From Thermoflavifilum aggregans (lineage in GTDB: Bacteria; Bacteroidota; Bacteroidia; Chitinophagales; Chitinophagaceae): 64,000 nucleotides of DNA. Location: positions 558,001 through 622,000 of the forward strand of contig NZ_PGFG01000001.1 of assembly GCF_002797735.1 (NCBI RefSeq), in the 5' to 3' direction. A program made the translations under genes and the position numbers. Of the stretch, positions 54,242 to 63,819 are shown piece after piece. The notes below the pieces were generated by a model. The model saw only the letters and a program-made list of their open reading frames with translations. It was not told the origin of the DNA and did no database searches. Each line of letters starts with the position of its first letter. Position 1 is the first letter of the stretch.

Positions 54242-55174
54242 ATGGTTTTTCTTTCCTTACGCAATCTCAAAAAATATTATGAACAGCACAGGGCTGTAGA
54301 CGATTTCAGCCTGGATATGGAAAAGGGCAGCATTTGGGGTTTGCTGGGCCCCAATGGTGCAGGTAAAACTACTTTGCTGCGTATGGTTACAGGCATTATA
54401 TTTCCCGATGCAGGTGAAATCATCTTCCGGAATCAGCCATTTGATCCGCAAAGGGATCAGCAGCGCATGGGATATATGCCTGAAGAAAGAGGACTTTACA
54501 AAAAAATGCCAGTGGGTGAACAGTTGATTTACCTCGGCCGGCTGAAAGGTTTATCAGCAAAAGAGGCCAAAACCAGAGCCTGGGAATGGGTTCAGAAGAT
54601 GGAATTAACTGCCTGGTGGTCAAGAAATGTAGGTGATTTAAGCAAAGGCATGAGCCAGAAGGTGCAATTTATTGCAACCGTGTTGCATGAGCCGGAACTG
54701 ATTATTCTGGATGAACCTTTTTCCGGATTGGATCCTATTAATGCCAACCTTATCCGCGATGAAATTTTTTCGTTCAGCAAAAAAGGTAGTCTGATTATTT
54801 TTTCCACCCATCGCATGGAACAGGTTGAAGAAATATGTGATCATATTGTGTTGATAAACAAAGGCGTGAAACTGCTGGAAGGTGAAACCCGCCGGGTGCG
54901 CGAACAGTTCAAGCAACAGCAATTCAGTATAAAAACGTATCCCTTGCTCCAGCAGGATGATTTTACGGGAAAACTATTTACCATTATATCTTCCACATCT
55001 GACCGATGTGTGATTCAGTTGCAGGAAAATGTTTCTCCGAATGATGTGTTGCAGAAACTTATTGAGCAAGGATATCAGATTTTGGAATTCAGTGAACTGC
55101 TTCCATCCCTGAACGAAATTTTTATCAGAACTGTACAGCAACAAACCTTCTCTTCTTCAATAGAAGCTGCATAA
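54242..55174 (+). CDS. ABC transporter ATP-binding protein (NatA-like exporter)
   Basis: This 310-aa cytoplasmic ATPase powers the permease encoded 13 bases downstream. Walker A is [16 protein letters not shown] near residue 38, the signature is LSKGMSQKVQFIA, and Walker B is LIILDEPFSGLDPINANL. The C-terminal 80 residues form the extra DUF4162-like domain typical of NatA/drug-exporter ATPases. The pair resembles the NatAB sodium exporter, but substrates of this broad family vary. Confidence 0.92.
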   Translation: MVFLSLRNLKKYYEQHRAVDDFSLDMEKGSIWGLLGPNGAGKTTLLRMVTGIIFPDAGEIIFRNQPFDPQRDQQRMGYMPEERGLYKKMPVGEQLIYLGRLKGLSAKEAKTRAWEWVQKMELTAWWSRNVGDLSKGMSQKVQFIATVLHEPELIILDEPFSGLDPINANLIRDEIFSFSKKGSLIIFSTHRMEQVEEICDHIVLINKGVKLLEGETRRVREQFKQQQFSIKTYPLLQQDDFTGKLFTIISSTSDRCVIQLQENVSPNDVLQKLIEQGYQILEFSELLPSLNEIFIRTVQQQTFSSSIEAA

Positions 55175-55187
55175 ATCATTCTGATAT

Positions 55188-56492
55188 ATGAACAACACAT
55201 GGCTTATCCTTAAAAGAGAATACATAACCAGGGTGCGTAAAAAATCATTTATTGTTCTTACACTGCTGGTACCTCTTTTATTCATAGGATTCATTGCACT
55301 GGAAATTTATCTGGCTGCGGGAGGCGCTCCGCAGCAATTGCAGATTGCTGTGCTGGACAAAAGCCATTTGTTTGATACTTTATGGAAAGATGATACTCAT
55401 TTTCACTTTCAGGTGTTGCAGCAACCTTTACCCGATGATTCACTTTCAACTTATCCTGCAACGCATGGTGCTGATGGATTGTTGTATATCCCTGATACGC
55501 TGAACATTTTGAAACCCGCCGGTATACTTTATTTCAGCGAAAAAAAATTACCTCTGGAAAATTATGTTATTTTAAAAAGTAAACTTGAAAATGCACTTCA
55601 GCACATCCGGCTCAGCCAGTTACATGTGAATATGCAAATGATAGATAGTGTAAAAAACAACATTCAGGTAAATATTGAACAGCCTTTAACGCGTGCATCT
55701 GAATTGCAGGCAGGTGTATCAATAGCAATAGCCATGATTTGTGGTTTTTTGATTTATTTTATTTTGGTATTTTTTGGTGTTTCGGTAATGCGTGGAGTGA
55801 TGGAAGAGAAAGTAAACCGCATTGCTGAAGTTATTGTATCATCCGTAAAACCCTTTCAGCTGATGCTGGGAAAAATCATGGGTATTGCTGCAGTAGGGCT
55901 GACGCAGTTTTTAATCTGGATCCTCTTGATATTGGTTTTATGGGGATCGTTGCATCCGTTATTGCCAGATTTACATGTACAGGTGCAAAACATGCAGCCG
56001 GCAGAAGTTTCAGCAAATGAACAGATGCAGATGCTGCAGGCTGTATCTGCTGAGTTACTGAAATTGCCATTGCTAGAAATTGTGATTTGTTTTATCCTTT
56101 ATTTTTTAGGAGGATATTTTTTATATGCCAGTTTATTTGCAGCTATCGGATCGGTTGTAGATCAGGATGCGTCGGATGCGCAGCAGCTTACCTTTCCGAT
56201 AACATTACCGATTGTGATTTCATTTCTTATTGCCTTGCGGGTGGCACGTGATCCGGATAGTGCGCTAGCTGTTTTCACTAGTATATTTCCGTTTTCTTCT
56301 CCACTCGTTATGGTGGCTCGTCTACCCTATGGCGTGCCTTGGTGGCAGCTGGCTCTTTCATTGTTGTTGCTGGCGATTACTTTTTTATTTACCACCTGGT
56401 TGGCAGCAAAGATTTACCGCACGGGCATCTTGTTATACGGGAAAAAAGTAACCCTGAAAGAAATTGCCCGTTGGTTGTTTAGAAAAAAATAA
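55188..56492 (+). CDS. ABC transporter permease (NatB-like, ABC-2 type)
   Basis: This 434-aa integral membrane protein pairs with the upstream ATPase. It has one N-terminal membrane helix (FIVLTLLVPLLFIGFIALEI), a periplasmic domain of about 130 residues, and five or six C-terminal helices, with the family block MRGVMEEKVNRIAEVIVSSVKPFQLMLGK between the first and second of these. This is the ABC-2 plan of NatB and similar exporters. The substrate is not known. It converges on the acyl-CoA dehydrogenase gene, leaving 10 bases. Confidence 0.9.
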   Translation: MNNTWLILKREYITRVRKKSFIVLTLLVPLLFIGFIALEIYLAAGGAPQQLQIAVLDKSHLFDTLWKDDTHFHFQVLQQPLPDDSLSTYPATHGADGLLYIPDTLNILKPAGILYFSEKKLPLENYVILKSKLENALQHIRLSQLHVNMQMIDSVKNNIQVNIEQPLTRASELQAGVSIAIAMICGFLIYFILVFFGVSVMRGVMEEKVNRIAEVIVSSVKPFQLMLGKIMGIAAVGLTQFLIWILLILVLWGSLHPLLPDLHVQVQNMQPAEVSANEQMQMLQAVSAELLKLPLLEIVICFILYFLGGYFLYASLFAAIGSVVDQDASDAQQLTFPITLPIVISFLIALRVARDPDSALAVFTSIFPFSSPLVMVARLPYGVPWWQLALSLLLLAITFLFTTWLAAKIYRTGILLYGKKVTLKEIARWLFRKK

Positions 56493-56502
56493 ATCATTCC
56501 GC

Positions 56503-58302
56503 TCAGAAGCAATAGGTATTAGCTTCGCGGAGTGCGGCTGCAATGCGGCGACGGGCTTGTTTGGTATTGAATGGTAATACTTTGCAGAATCTCCGGATGG
56601 CCGACTGCAGGATGCGCAATTCATCACCTTCTGCAAAAGCCATTAATGCTTCGTTGGCTTGTTGTTGAATGCGATAGGTAGCATCGGCCACAAACACCTG
56701 GGCCAGCAGCGGATAAAGGGAATCTGGCCGCTGTTGGCTGATTTTTTCTGCACGCAGCACGCTGCTTTCTGCCAGATAAATATCCATGATGATGTCGGAT
56801 AAAGCCATCAGGATTTCCTGTTCATCTTCCAGTTGCTGCATAAACTTTTGTACCGCAGCACCGGCAATCAGCAATGCAAGTTTTTTCCACTGCGCAATTT
56901 GTTGATGTAGTGCCTGGAGGTTCAAATTATCGGCACTCATGGTGCCAGTTAATGTGGCAGGAGATGCCAGCAGCTCATCCTGGGCAGCTTTAGCGGCCTG
57001 AAGCAAGGGCAAACGTCCCTGCATGGCACGCCTGATAAGCATATCCAGAATCAGCAGGCGGTTGATTTCATTGGTGCCTTCAAAAATGCGGTTGATGCGC
57101 GAATCCCGATAGGCGCGCGATACCGGATATTCTTCGCTGAATCCGTTTCCGCCATGAATTTGCACTGCTTCATCCACTACATAGTCTAGCATTTCCGAAC
57201 CGCATACCTTCAGGATGGCACATTCCACAGCATATTCCTCTGCAGCCTGCAGCAAAGCTTTTTCATGGGGTGTGCCTTGTGCGAGTGATTCTTTTTCCAG
57301 TGCATCAATCAATTGCGTAGTGCGGTAGAGGGCCGATTCGCAGGCAAAAAGCCTCACGGCCTGTTCAGCCAGTTTGTACTGGATGGCGCCAAAGCTGGCA
57401 ATGGGCTTGCGGAATTGTTCGCGGTTATTGGCATACTGCACACTCAGTTCAATTGCTCTTTTGGCAGCACCTACCGCAGCCGCACATAATTTTTGCCGGC
57501 CTATATTCAGGATGTTGAAAGCAATCACGTGTCCTTTTCCGATTTCACCCAACAAATGATCGGCAGGTATGGCGCAATCCTGGAAAAACAGCTGGCGGGT
57601 GGATGATCCTTTGATACCCATTTTGTGCTCTTCTTCGCCAAAGCTCAGGCCGGGAGTATTTCTTTCCACGATAAAGGCTGAAAAGCCCTGATGCTTGTCT
57701 GTAGCGCCTTCCACTTTTGCAAACACGGTAAAAATATCGGCGAAACCGGAGTTGGTAATCCAAATCTTTTGTCCGTTCAGGATAAACTGTGAGCCGTCGG
57801 CACTGCGGCGGGCAGTGGTTTTGCCACTCAGGGCGTCGGAACCTGCACCAGGTTCGGTAAGCGCATAAGCACCCTTAATGGCTCCTGTAGCCAGTCCGGG
57901 CAAATATTTTTGCTTTTGTTCAGGTGTGCCAAAATATAGGATAGGCAGCGTGCCAATGCCGGTATGGGCAGCCATGGCTACAGCAAAGGAATGTCCGGCA
58001 CCCACAGCTTCATTGATAAGCGTAGCTGTAATGAAGTCTTTACCCATGCCACCATAGGTTTCCGGCAGGGCAGCACCCAGCAAACCCAGCTCGCCGGCTT
58101 TATCCAGCAAAGATTGCATGAGCCCGGGCTCATGCTGATCTATCCGATCAAGCAAAGGCCAGATTTCCTTTTCAATAAACTGATGCGCCATGTCATAAAT
58201 CATGCGCTGTTCTTCGTCAAAGTCTTCCGGAGTGAAGATGGTATCAGAAGGGCGGATTAAAAATTCCCCTCCTTTCAGGGTTGCCGGAGCAATGGTTTCC
58301 AT
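56503..58302 (-). CDS. Acyl-CoA dehydrogenase (long, VLCAD-like form)
   Basis: This 599-aa FAD enzyme introduces the alpha-beta double bond in acyl-CoA. The dehydrogenase core fills about residues 1-420 with AYALTEPGAGSDALS, FILNGQKIWITNSGFADIF and the string QIHGGNGFSEEYPVSRAYRD. FEGTNEINRLLI carries the catalytic Glu region. A C-terminal helical extension of about 170 residues marks the VLCAD/ACAD9-like class. The start is ATG 58302, since the codon at 58308 is TTG. The thiolase at 32.8 kb could act in the same pathway. Confidence 0.93.
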   Translation of the reverse strand: METIAPATLKGGEFLIRPSDTIFTPEDFDEEQRMIYDMAHQFIEKEIWPLLDRIDQHEPGLMQSLLDKAGELGLLGAALPETYGGMGKDFITATLINEAVGAGHSFAVAMAAHTGIGTLPILYFGTPEQKQKYLPGLATGAIKGAYALTEPGAGSDALSGKTTARRSADGSQFILNGQKIWITNSGFADIFTVFAKVEGATDKHQGFSAFIVERNTPGLSFGEEEHKMGIKGSSTRQLFFQDCAIPADHLLGEIGKGHVIAFNILNIGRQKLCAAAVGAAKRAIELSVQYANNREQFRKPIASFGAIQYKLAEQAVRLFACESALYRTTQLIDALEKESLAQGTPHEKALLQAAEEYAVECAILKVCGSEMLDYVVDEAVQIHGGNGFSEEYPVSRAYRDSRINRIFEGTNEINRLLILDMLIRRAMQGRLPLLQAAKAAQDELLASPATLTGTMSADNLNLQALHQQIAQWKKLALLIAGAAVQKFMQQLEDEQEILMALSDIIMDIYLAESSVLRAEKISQQRPDSLYPLLAQVFVADATYRIQQQANEALMAFAEGDELRILQSAIRRFCKVLPFNTKQARRRIAAALREANTYCF

Positions 58303-58422
58303 ATGCAAAATTTTGGTAGGAAGTTAAGAAATAATTCGGATACGCAGGCAATCTATGTCAGCTGAATTTCTTTTCTGTGTGATCTGTTTGCAGGAAATCA
58401 AAGAAATATTGAGTTTTGTCTG

Positions 58423-59241
58423 GTGCAGGAATTAGAGTGGTACACGGACGGATGGCAATGGCATGGGCTGCAGTGGGGCAACGGCAGCCACATGTTGATT
58501 TGTTTTCATGGTTTTGGGGAAGATGCATCGCGTTTTCAGGTGCTGGAACAGGCATGGGGGCGCGATTTCACCATTATAGCCATTGATTTGCCTTTTCATG
58601 GTGGAACACGGCAGACAATAGCTTCTGAGGCATTGCCCCGACTTGTTGACTGGCAGGAATTGATGCAGCAAATTATGCATCAGTTTCATCAGCAGCAATG
58701 TTATTTGATGGGATATAGCCTGGGTGGAAGAGTATGTTTGCAGTTAACTCAACAAATGCCTCAACACATCCGCTCATTGATATTGCTTGCACCGGATGGC
58801 CTGCATCATAATTTCTGGTTTTATTTTTTAACCCGTACCTATATTGGAAAAAAATTATTCCGATGGCATGTGGATCATCCGAAATTATTTTTTACGATTA
58901 CCACATATCTTGAAAAAATCAAATTGCTATCACCCAGTCTTAAAAAATTTCTGGAAGTGCAAATGAACACGCGTGAAAAACGCATGCTGGTGCTGCAAAG
59001 CTGGAATAGCCTGCGAGCTTTTGTGCCTGATCTTGCGGTGATAAAGGAAAACATCAGCCAATATGCCATTTCGTGTTATTTATTCTTCGGGAAATATGAC
59101 CGTGTCATTCAATCAAAACATGGAAAAAGATTCTGCAGTGATTTGCCCAAAGCGCACATGTGTATCATGGATTGTGGACATCAGTTGTTGACGGAAGAAA
59201 CAGCATGGTTTATCAAACAACAAATTGACCAGCCATCATGA
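58423..59241 (+). CDS. Alpha/beta hydrolase at the head of a glycosyltransferase cluster
   Basis: This 272-aa hydrolase has the nucleophile elbow GYSLGGRVCLQLT, the oxyanion region CFHGFGEDASRF, and a late His in DCGHQLLTEE. The start is the GTG at 58423, the only plausible codon in this position. Its stop overlaps the start of the glycosyltransferase gene (ATGA), so the two are translationally coupled. The substrate is unknown. Esters of a lipid or sugar made by the two downstream enzymes are a reasonable guess. Confidence 0.85.
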   Translation: MQELEWYTDGWQWHGLQWGNGSHMLICFHGFGEDASRFQVLEQAWGRDFTIIAIDLPFHGGTRQTIASEALPRLVDWQELMQQIMHQFHQQQCYLMGYSLGGRVCLQLTQQMPQHIRSLILLAPDGLHHNFWFYFLTRTYIGKKLFRWHVDHPKLFFTITTYLEKIKLLSPSLKKFLEVQMNTREKRMLVLQSWNSLRAFVPDLAVIKENISQYAISCYLFFGKYDRVIQSKHGKRFCSDLPKAHMCIMDCGHQLLTEETAWFIKQQIDQPS

Positions 59242-60380
59242 TAGTGCTTTATGTATTCATGCTGCTTGCCTTGTTTTATGGCGTGCTGATGGGTATTTAC
59301 CGGTATGGCTGGGATCATTTGAAGGAGTATGATCCGGATTTGCAACATGCACATGAAGATGTGCATGTATCTGTTATTATACCTGCACGCAACGAAGCAG
59401 CACATATTCAATCATGTTTACATGCTATTTGCAGGCAGCATTATCCGCCAGATAAAATGGAAATTCTGGTAATGGATGATGATTCCACAGATGATACAGC
59501 ACAACGTGTGCGGGAAATTAAAGATCCACGCATCAGGTTATTGCATGTAAGCGATTATGTCAGCCACGAATCGCGCCAGCGTGCACCCAAGAAAAAAGCC
59601 ATAGAGCTGGGTGTTGCACATGCGCATGGAGAGCTGATTATTACGACTGATGCTGATTGCATTGCTGAACTAGATTGGATAAAAACTATTGTTTCATTTT
59701 ATCGTCAATATCATGCTGTGTGCATGGCAGCTCCTGTGATATATGCGAATGAAAAAAGTTTCTTTGATATTTTTCAGTCGCTTGATTTTATGACGATGCA
59801 GGGAATTACGGCAGCAACGGATCATCTGAAAATAGGTACCATGTGCAATGGAGCTAATCTGGCCTATAGCCGGGAAGCTTTTTATCAGGTAGATGGATTT
59901 ACCGGCATTGATGGTTTGGCATCGGGAGATGATATGCTGCTGATGTATAAGTTATACCGTGCGTATCCCGATCGGGTGTTTTATATAAAATCTCGCAAAG
60001 CAATAGTAAAAACAACTCCGGTAAATGGTCTGAAAGCCTTCTGGCATCAGCGTGTACGTTGGGCATCCAAAGCGGGCAAGTTTGACGATAAACGGCTTAC
60101 CTGGGTTCTTGCAGGAGTTTATTGTTGGAATCTTGCTTTTTGTGTATTGTTCTTTGCCGGTTTTTTTCATGCGCGCTGGTGGCTGTGGGCGCTGGGTTTG
60201 CTGCTGTATAAAACGGTTGTAGAGCTTTGTTTTTTGATACCAGTTGCTGCGTTTTTCCAAAAGAAACATTTGTTGTGGTATTTTTTGCCCGGACAATTTT
60301 TGCATATTCCTTACATTGTAAGTACGGGGCTGTGGAGCCTTTGGAGCCGATATCAATGGAAAGACAGGAAGTTGAAATGA
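59238..60380 (+). CDS. Membrane glycosyltransferase, family 2
   Basis: This 380-aa processive-type GT2 enzyme has an N-terminal membrane helix, the GT-A domain with VSVIIPARNEAAHIQSC, the DDD-type MDDDSTDDTA, the DADC metal motif, the GDDMLLMYKLY acid region and QRVRWASKAGKF (QxxRW). Two or more C-terminal membrane helices follow. This fits enzymes that glycosylate lipids or polysaccharide precursors at the inner membrane. Acceptor and donor are not known. The next gene starts directly after its stop (TGAATG). Confidence 0.9.
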   Translation: MIVLYVFMLLALFYGVLMGIYRYGWDHLKEYDPDLQHAHEDVHVSVIIPARNEAAHIQSCLHAICRQHYPPDKMEILVMDDDSTDDTAQRVREIKDPRIRLLHVSDYVSHESRQRAPKKKAIELGVAHAHGELIITTDADCIAELDWIKTIVSFYRQYHAVCMAAPVIYANEKSFFDIFQSLDFMTMQGITAATDHLKIGTMCNGANLAYSREAFYQVDGFTGIDGLASGDDMLLMYKLYRAYPDRVFYIKSRKAIVKTTPVNGLKAFWHQRVRWASKAGKFDDKRLTWVLAGVYCWNLAFCVLFFAGFFHARWWLWALGLLLYKTVVELCFLIPVAAFFQKKHLLWYFLPGQFLHIPYIVSTGLWSLWSRYQWKDRKLK

Positions 60381-61475
60381 ATGCATATGCGATTGGGTAT
60401 TGAATTTTTTCCATATTCTCTTCGTCGGCCATGGGAAGCTGATGCGTACTGGCTTTATGTGATTCAGGATTTGATTCCATTATTTCATCAGACAGAAATA
60501 ATTTGCCTGACAAGTCCACAGGTGGCTCAACTGCCGGCTGCTTCCATGCATCGGCATATGCCGGTCGGTTTGTACAGATGGACATTTCCAAGGGTGCGTC
60601 GTTGGTGGAAGAAGCAACGACCGGATCTCATTTTTTCCGTTCACAGGCCGGCTCAGGCGGGTCGGCAGATACCCTGCTGTGTATATGTAAGTCCGGCCGA
60701 CGGAAATGAGGATCAGCAGCTGGCATTCAGCCAGCAATGGCTGCAGCGGCTCTGGGATCAGCTGCATACCCGCAACCATCTGGTTATTTTCCCTTTTCAA
60801 CCCGAAGGTACGTGGGCTTCAGCCTTGCGAACGACTGTACTGTATCCGGTACCGGAGGCCGTATTTCATCCCCGCAGCTGGGAAGAAGAACAACGATGCC
60901 GAATGCAATTGACGGAAGGACATCCCTATTTTCTCTCAGCTGCAGTTCCGGTACATGATATGAAAAAAGTAGTGACCTGGCTAAAGGCTTTTTCCGTATT
61001 GAAAAAAAGGCTGCAATCGGCTGTCAGGTGGGTGTGGGTGCTTGAGCCGCGGCATTTTTCCCAAGCAGAGCGTTTGCTGAAAGGTTACAGGTTTCGGAAA
61101 GATGTCATATTGCAGGATGTGGAAGACCTGGAGGTTCTGGCCGGCATGCTGTCTTCGGCGTATGCCTATCTGGCCGTAGGCTCTGTGTCAGCCCAGTGGC
61201 GGATGATGCTGGCATCGGTATACTGTGGAGTTCCGGTGATGGGCATCGGGCACCCGGTTTATCAGGCTTTGATGGCATCGGCTGGCATGTGGTTATCCTA
61301 TGAAGATACAGAAATCATTGCTGCCCAGTGGCTTCGGCTCTATCAGGATGAATATCTTCGAAAACAAATGGTGCAGACCTGTCAGCACCAACGCGCATTT
61401 GCATACGAAACATTTTTACACACCCTGCAGTCACAAGTGCTGTCGTGCATTTCGTTGCACTCGCCGAAATCGTAG
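60381..61475 (+). CDS. Glycosyltransferase-like protein of GT-B type
   Basis: This 364-aa soluble protein resembles GT4-type transferases: LGIEFFPYSLRRPWEADAYW at the N-terminus, a two-lobed alternation of helices and strands, and a C-terminal lobe with VEDLEVLAGMLSSAYAYLAVG and GVPVMGIGHPVYQALMASAG, where donor binding would occur. The EX7E motif is not clear, so the assignment is moderate. It directly follows the GT2 gene and ends a three-gene unit. Confidence 0.7.
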   Translation: MHMRLGIEFFPYSLRRPWEADAYWLYVIQDLIPLFHQTEIICLTSPQVAQLPAASMHRHMPVGLYRWTFPRVRRWWKKQRPDLIFSVHRPAQAGRQIPCCVYVSPADGNEDQQLAFSQQWLQRLWDQLHTRNHLVIFPFQPEGTWASALRTTVLYPVPEAVFHPRSWEEEQRCRMQLTEGHPYFLSAAVPVHDMKKVVTWLKAFSVLKKRLQSAVRWVWVLEPRHFSQAERLLKGYRFRKDVILQDVEDLEVLAGMLSSAYAYLAVGSVSAQWRMMLASVYCGVPVMGIGHPVYQALMASAGMWLSYEDTEIIAAQWLRLYQDEYLRKQMVQTCQHQRAFAYETFLHTLQSQVLSCISLHSPKS

Positions 61476-61483
61476 TACATTTG
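61476..61483 (+). promoter_or_regulatory. -7 element (TACATTTG) of gldC
   Basis: TACATTTG matches TAnnTTTG and lies 19 bases before the gldC ATG. It starts right after the stop of the upstream glycosyltransferase gene, so gldC has its own promoter. Confidence 0.5.
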
Positions 61484-61502
61484 TTCAAATTCCACTTACA
61501 TC

Positions 61503-61865
61503 ATGCATCATTCGCGGATTGAAATTCAGGTGTCGCTCGATTCGGCACGTATTCCGGAAGCTATTTCCTGGCAGGCCAGTGATACGGCAGCGGCTGAGCC
61601 ACGTGCAGCAAAAGCCATGTTGCTTTCCTTGTGGGACGATCAGACCCGTACGTCTCTGCAGATGGATCTGTGGACGAAAGAGATGCGAATGGATGAAATG
61701 GCTGATTTTATGTATCAGACCATGATAGGCATGGCTGATAGTTTTGCCCGTGCCACTCGCCATACCCAGCTTTCCGAGCGGATGAAAAATTTTGCCCAGG
61801 AGTTTATCACAGAATTTGTGAAAGCGCAACAGCAGTTGCAGTCAACGGATTCTTCTTCCCAATAA
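61503..61865 (+). CDS. gldC: Gliding motility protein GldC
   Basis: This 120-aa soluble protein matches GldC of Bacteroidota: RIEIQVSLDSARIPEAISWQAS, KAMLLSLWDDQTRTSLQMDLWTKEM and EMADFMYQTMIGMADSFARAT. GldC is linked to gliding and type IX secretion but is not part of the core motor, and its exact biochemical role is not settled. It is followed by a YqeY-like gene after 12 bases, not by other gld genes. Confidence 0.9.
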   Translation: MHHSRIEIQVSLDSARIPEAISWQASDTAAAEPRAAKAMLLSLWDDQTRTSLQMDLWTKEMRMDEMADFMYQTMIGMADSFARATRHTQLSERMKNFAQEFITEFVKAQQQLQSTDSSSQ

Positions 61866-61877
61866 ATTCCACGTCAT

Positions 61878-62330
61878 ATGGCATTGGAACAACAAATAAA
61901 TGAAGGTATCAAGGCTGCCATGAAAGCCAAAGATGAAGCCCGGCTTCGTGCCTTGCGTGCCATCAAATCGGCCATTCTGCTGGAAAAAACGGCAGAAGGC
62001 AGATCGGGTGAGCTCACCGAAGCCGACGAATGGCGTATGTTGCAGAAGATGGCCAAGCAAAGGCGGGAATCTATAGAAATTTACCAGCAGCAAAACCGCG
62101 ACGATCTAGTGCGCAAGGAAGCCGAAGAGCTGGCTGTCATAGAAGAGTTTTTGCCCAAACAAATGGATGAACAGGAATTGAAGGCTGCTTTGCAGCAAAT
62201 CATTCAGCAGGTGGGTGCCCGCGGTCCTGCTGATATGGGCAAAGTCATGGGAGTAGCTACCCGGCAACTAGCCGGTAAGGCTGATAACAAGACGATGGCC
62301 GACATTGTGAAGGCTTTGCTGCAGGGATAA
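61878..62330 (+). CDS. GatB/YqeY domain protein
   Basis: This 150-aa soluble protein matches the YqeY family: LRALRAIKSAILLEKT, EADEWRMLQKMAKQRRESIEIYQ and EEFLPKQMDEQELKAALQQI, ending DMGKVMGVATRQLAGKADNK. The domain is shared with the tail of the GatB amidotransferase subunit, where it binds tRNA. The stand-alone form has no settled function. It lies between gldC and the CvpA-like gene. Confidence 0.92.
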   Translation: MALEQQINEGIKAAMKAKDEARLRALRAIKSAILLEKTAEGRSGELTEADEWRMLQKMAKQRRESIEIYQQQNRDDLVRKEAEELAVIEEFLPKQMDEQELKAALQQIIQQVGARGPADMGKVMGVATRQLAGKADNKTMADIVKALLQG

Positions 62331-62352
62331 GCCCGCAGGATTGGTTCCGCTC

Positions 62353-62898
62353 ATGTGGATAGACATCTTGTTTGCTGTTTTGGTGTTGACGGCCCTCTAC
62401 AAGGGTCTTACCCGGGGGCTGGTGATGGCTTTGGTTGCCTTTGCTGGGTGGGTCATCGGGCTGACAGCAGCATTGAAGCTTACGTCATTGCTGGCTCATA
62501 AGCTGCAGGATAGCTTGGGCTGGGCACATGCGGCCTGGCTTCCGGTATTGGTATTTGTGTTGTTGTTTTTAATCGTTGCGCTGCTGGTGCATCTGTGGGG
62601 CAAGCTTCTGGAACGTGCGCTTCAGCTGGCAGCGCTGGGCTGGCTCAACCGGCTGATGGGCTTTTTGCTGTACCTGCTTTTATATCTCATCATCTTTAGC
62701 GTCGTGTTATGGCTGGCCAATCAGCTTTATCTGATTACTCCTACAACCAAAGCACACTCTGCCGTATATCATTGGATAGCACCCATAGGGCCTTTTGTGA
62801 TTGATGAAATCGGAAAATGGATTCCGGTATTCAGCCATATTTTTCAGGATCTGCAACATTTCTTTGAACAGGTAGGGCGGCAGTTGCAGCATGCATAG
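62353..62898 (+). CDS. CvpA-family inner-membrane protein
   Basis: This 181-aa protein has four membrane helices with the CvpA-type opening IDILFAVLVLTALYKGLTRGLVM and a conserved LNRLMGFLLYLLLYLII helix. CvpA relatives are needed for colicin V export in E. coli and for envelope homeostasis. Function here is unknown. The start is ATG 62353. An upstream TTG at 62341 would add four residues. Confidence 0.85.
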   Translation: MWIDILFAVLVLTALYKGLTRGLVMALVAFAGWVIGLTAALKLTSLLAHKLQDSLGWAHAAWLPVLVFVLLFLIVALLVHLWGKLLERALQLAALGWLNRLMGFLLYLLLYLIIFSVVLWLANQLYLITPTTKAHSAVYHWIAPIGPFVIDEIGKWIPVFSHIFQDLQHFFEQVGRQLQHA

Positions 62899-62984
62899 CC
62901 GCTTGCAGCCCGGGCTTCATGATGATTTCATGCGGATGAAGGATAAAAAAGTTTATTTTAGCGTCCATAAACAAGGATCGGGGA

Positions 62985-63755
62985 ATGGACTATGAGATCA
63001 AAACACATGGCAAATTCAGGTTTGTAGAAGAGGGAGAGGGAGAGCCATTGATCCTGCTTCATGGCTTGTTTGGAGCGCTGAGTAATTTCAAGGACCTGCT
63101 TGAATATTTCCGGCATCATTGCAAAGTTGTGATTCCCATCCTTCCGCTTTATGAATTGAATATCCTGGATACCTCGGTGGGCGGCCTCGCCAAATATGTG
63201 CACAGATTCATTGAAACCAGAAACTATGGTCAGGTACATTTGCTGGGTAATTCACTGGGTGGACATGTAGCCTTGATTTATGCCTTGCATCATCCTGAAA
63301 ACCTGAAAACACTTATTCTTACTGGCAGTTCGGGCCTGTTTGAAAACGGCATGGGTGAAACCTATCCCAAACGCGGAGATTATGAATACATCCGCAAAAA
63401 AACAGAACTTACTTTTTATGATCCACGGGTGGCTACCAAAGAGCTGGTGGATGAAGTGTTTGAAATTGTCAACAATCGTTTCAAGGCATTGAAAATCATT
63501 ACCCTTGCCAAATCGGCCATCCGCAATAATCTTGGCGACGAGCTGCGGCAGATTCAAGTACCGGTATTGCTGATCTGGGGTAAAAACGATACCATTACAC
63601 CGCCGCTGGTAGCTGAAGAATTTCATCGCTTGCTTCCCAATTCTGAATTGCATTACATTGATAAATGCGGACATGCACCCATGATGGAGGTGCCCGAGGC
63701 CTTCAACGCCATTCTCCATGAATTCCTGAAAAAGCACGCAGACGGAATAAAATAA
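62985..63755 (+). CDS. Alpha/beta hydrolase
   Basis: This 256-aa hydrolase has the nucleophile elbow GNSLGGHVALIYA, the oxyanion block LLHGLFGALSNF, the acid in LLIWGKNDTITPP and the catalytic His in DKCGHAPMMEVPEAF. The whole plan resembles carboxylesterases and MhpC/BioH-like enzymes. The substrate is not known. It is not closely similar to the hydrolase at 58.4 kb, apart from the fold. Confidence 0.88.
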   Translation: MDYEIKTHGKFRFVEEGEGEPLILLHGLFGALSNFKDLLEYFRHHCKVVIPILPLYELNILDTSVGGLAKYVHRFIETRNYGQVHLLGNSLGGHVALIYALHHPENLKTLILTGSSGLFENGMGETYPKRGDYEYIRKKTELTFYDPRVATKELVDEVFEIVNNRFKALKIITLAKSAIRNNLGDELRQIQVPVLLIWGKNDTITPPLVAEEFHRLLPNSELHYIDKCGHAPMMEVPEAFNAILHEFLKKHADGIK

Positions 63756-63819
63756 ATCTTTTGCCAGGCAAGCAACAAGAGCTCGGGGAAATCCGTTATT
63801 CTTGTATAAATTGCAAGGC

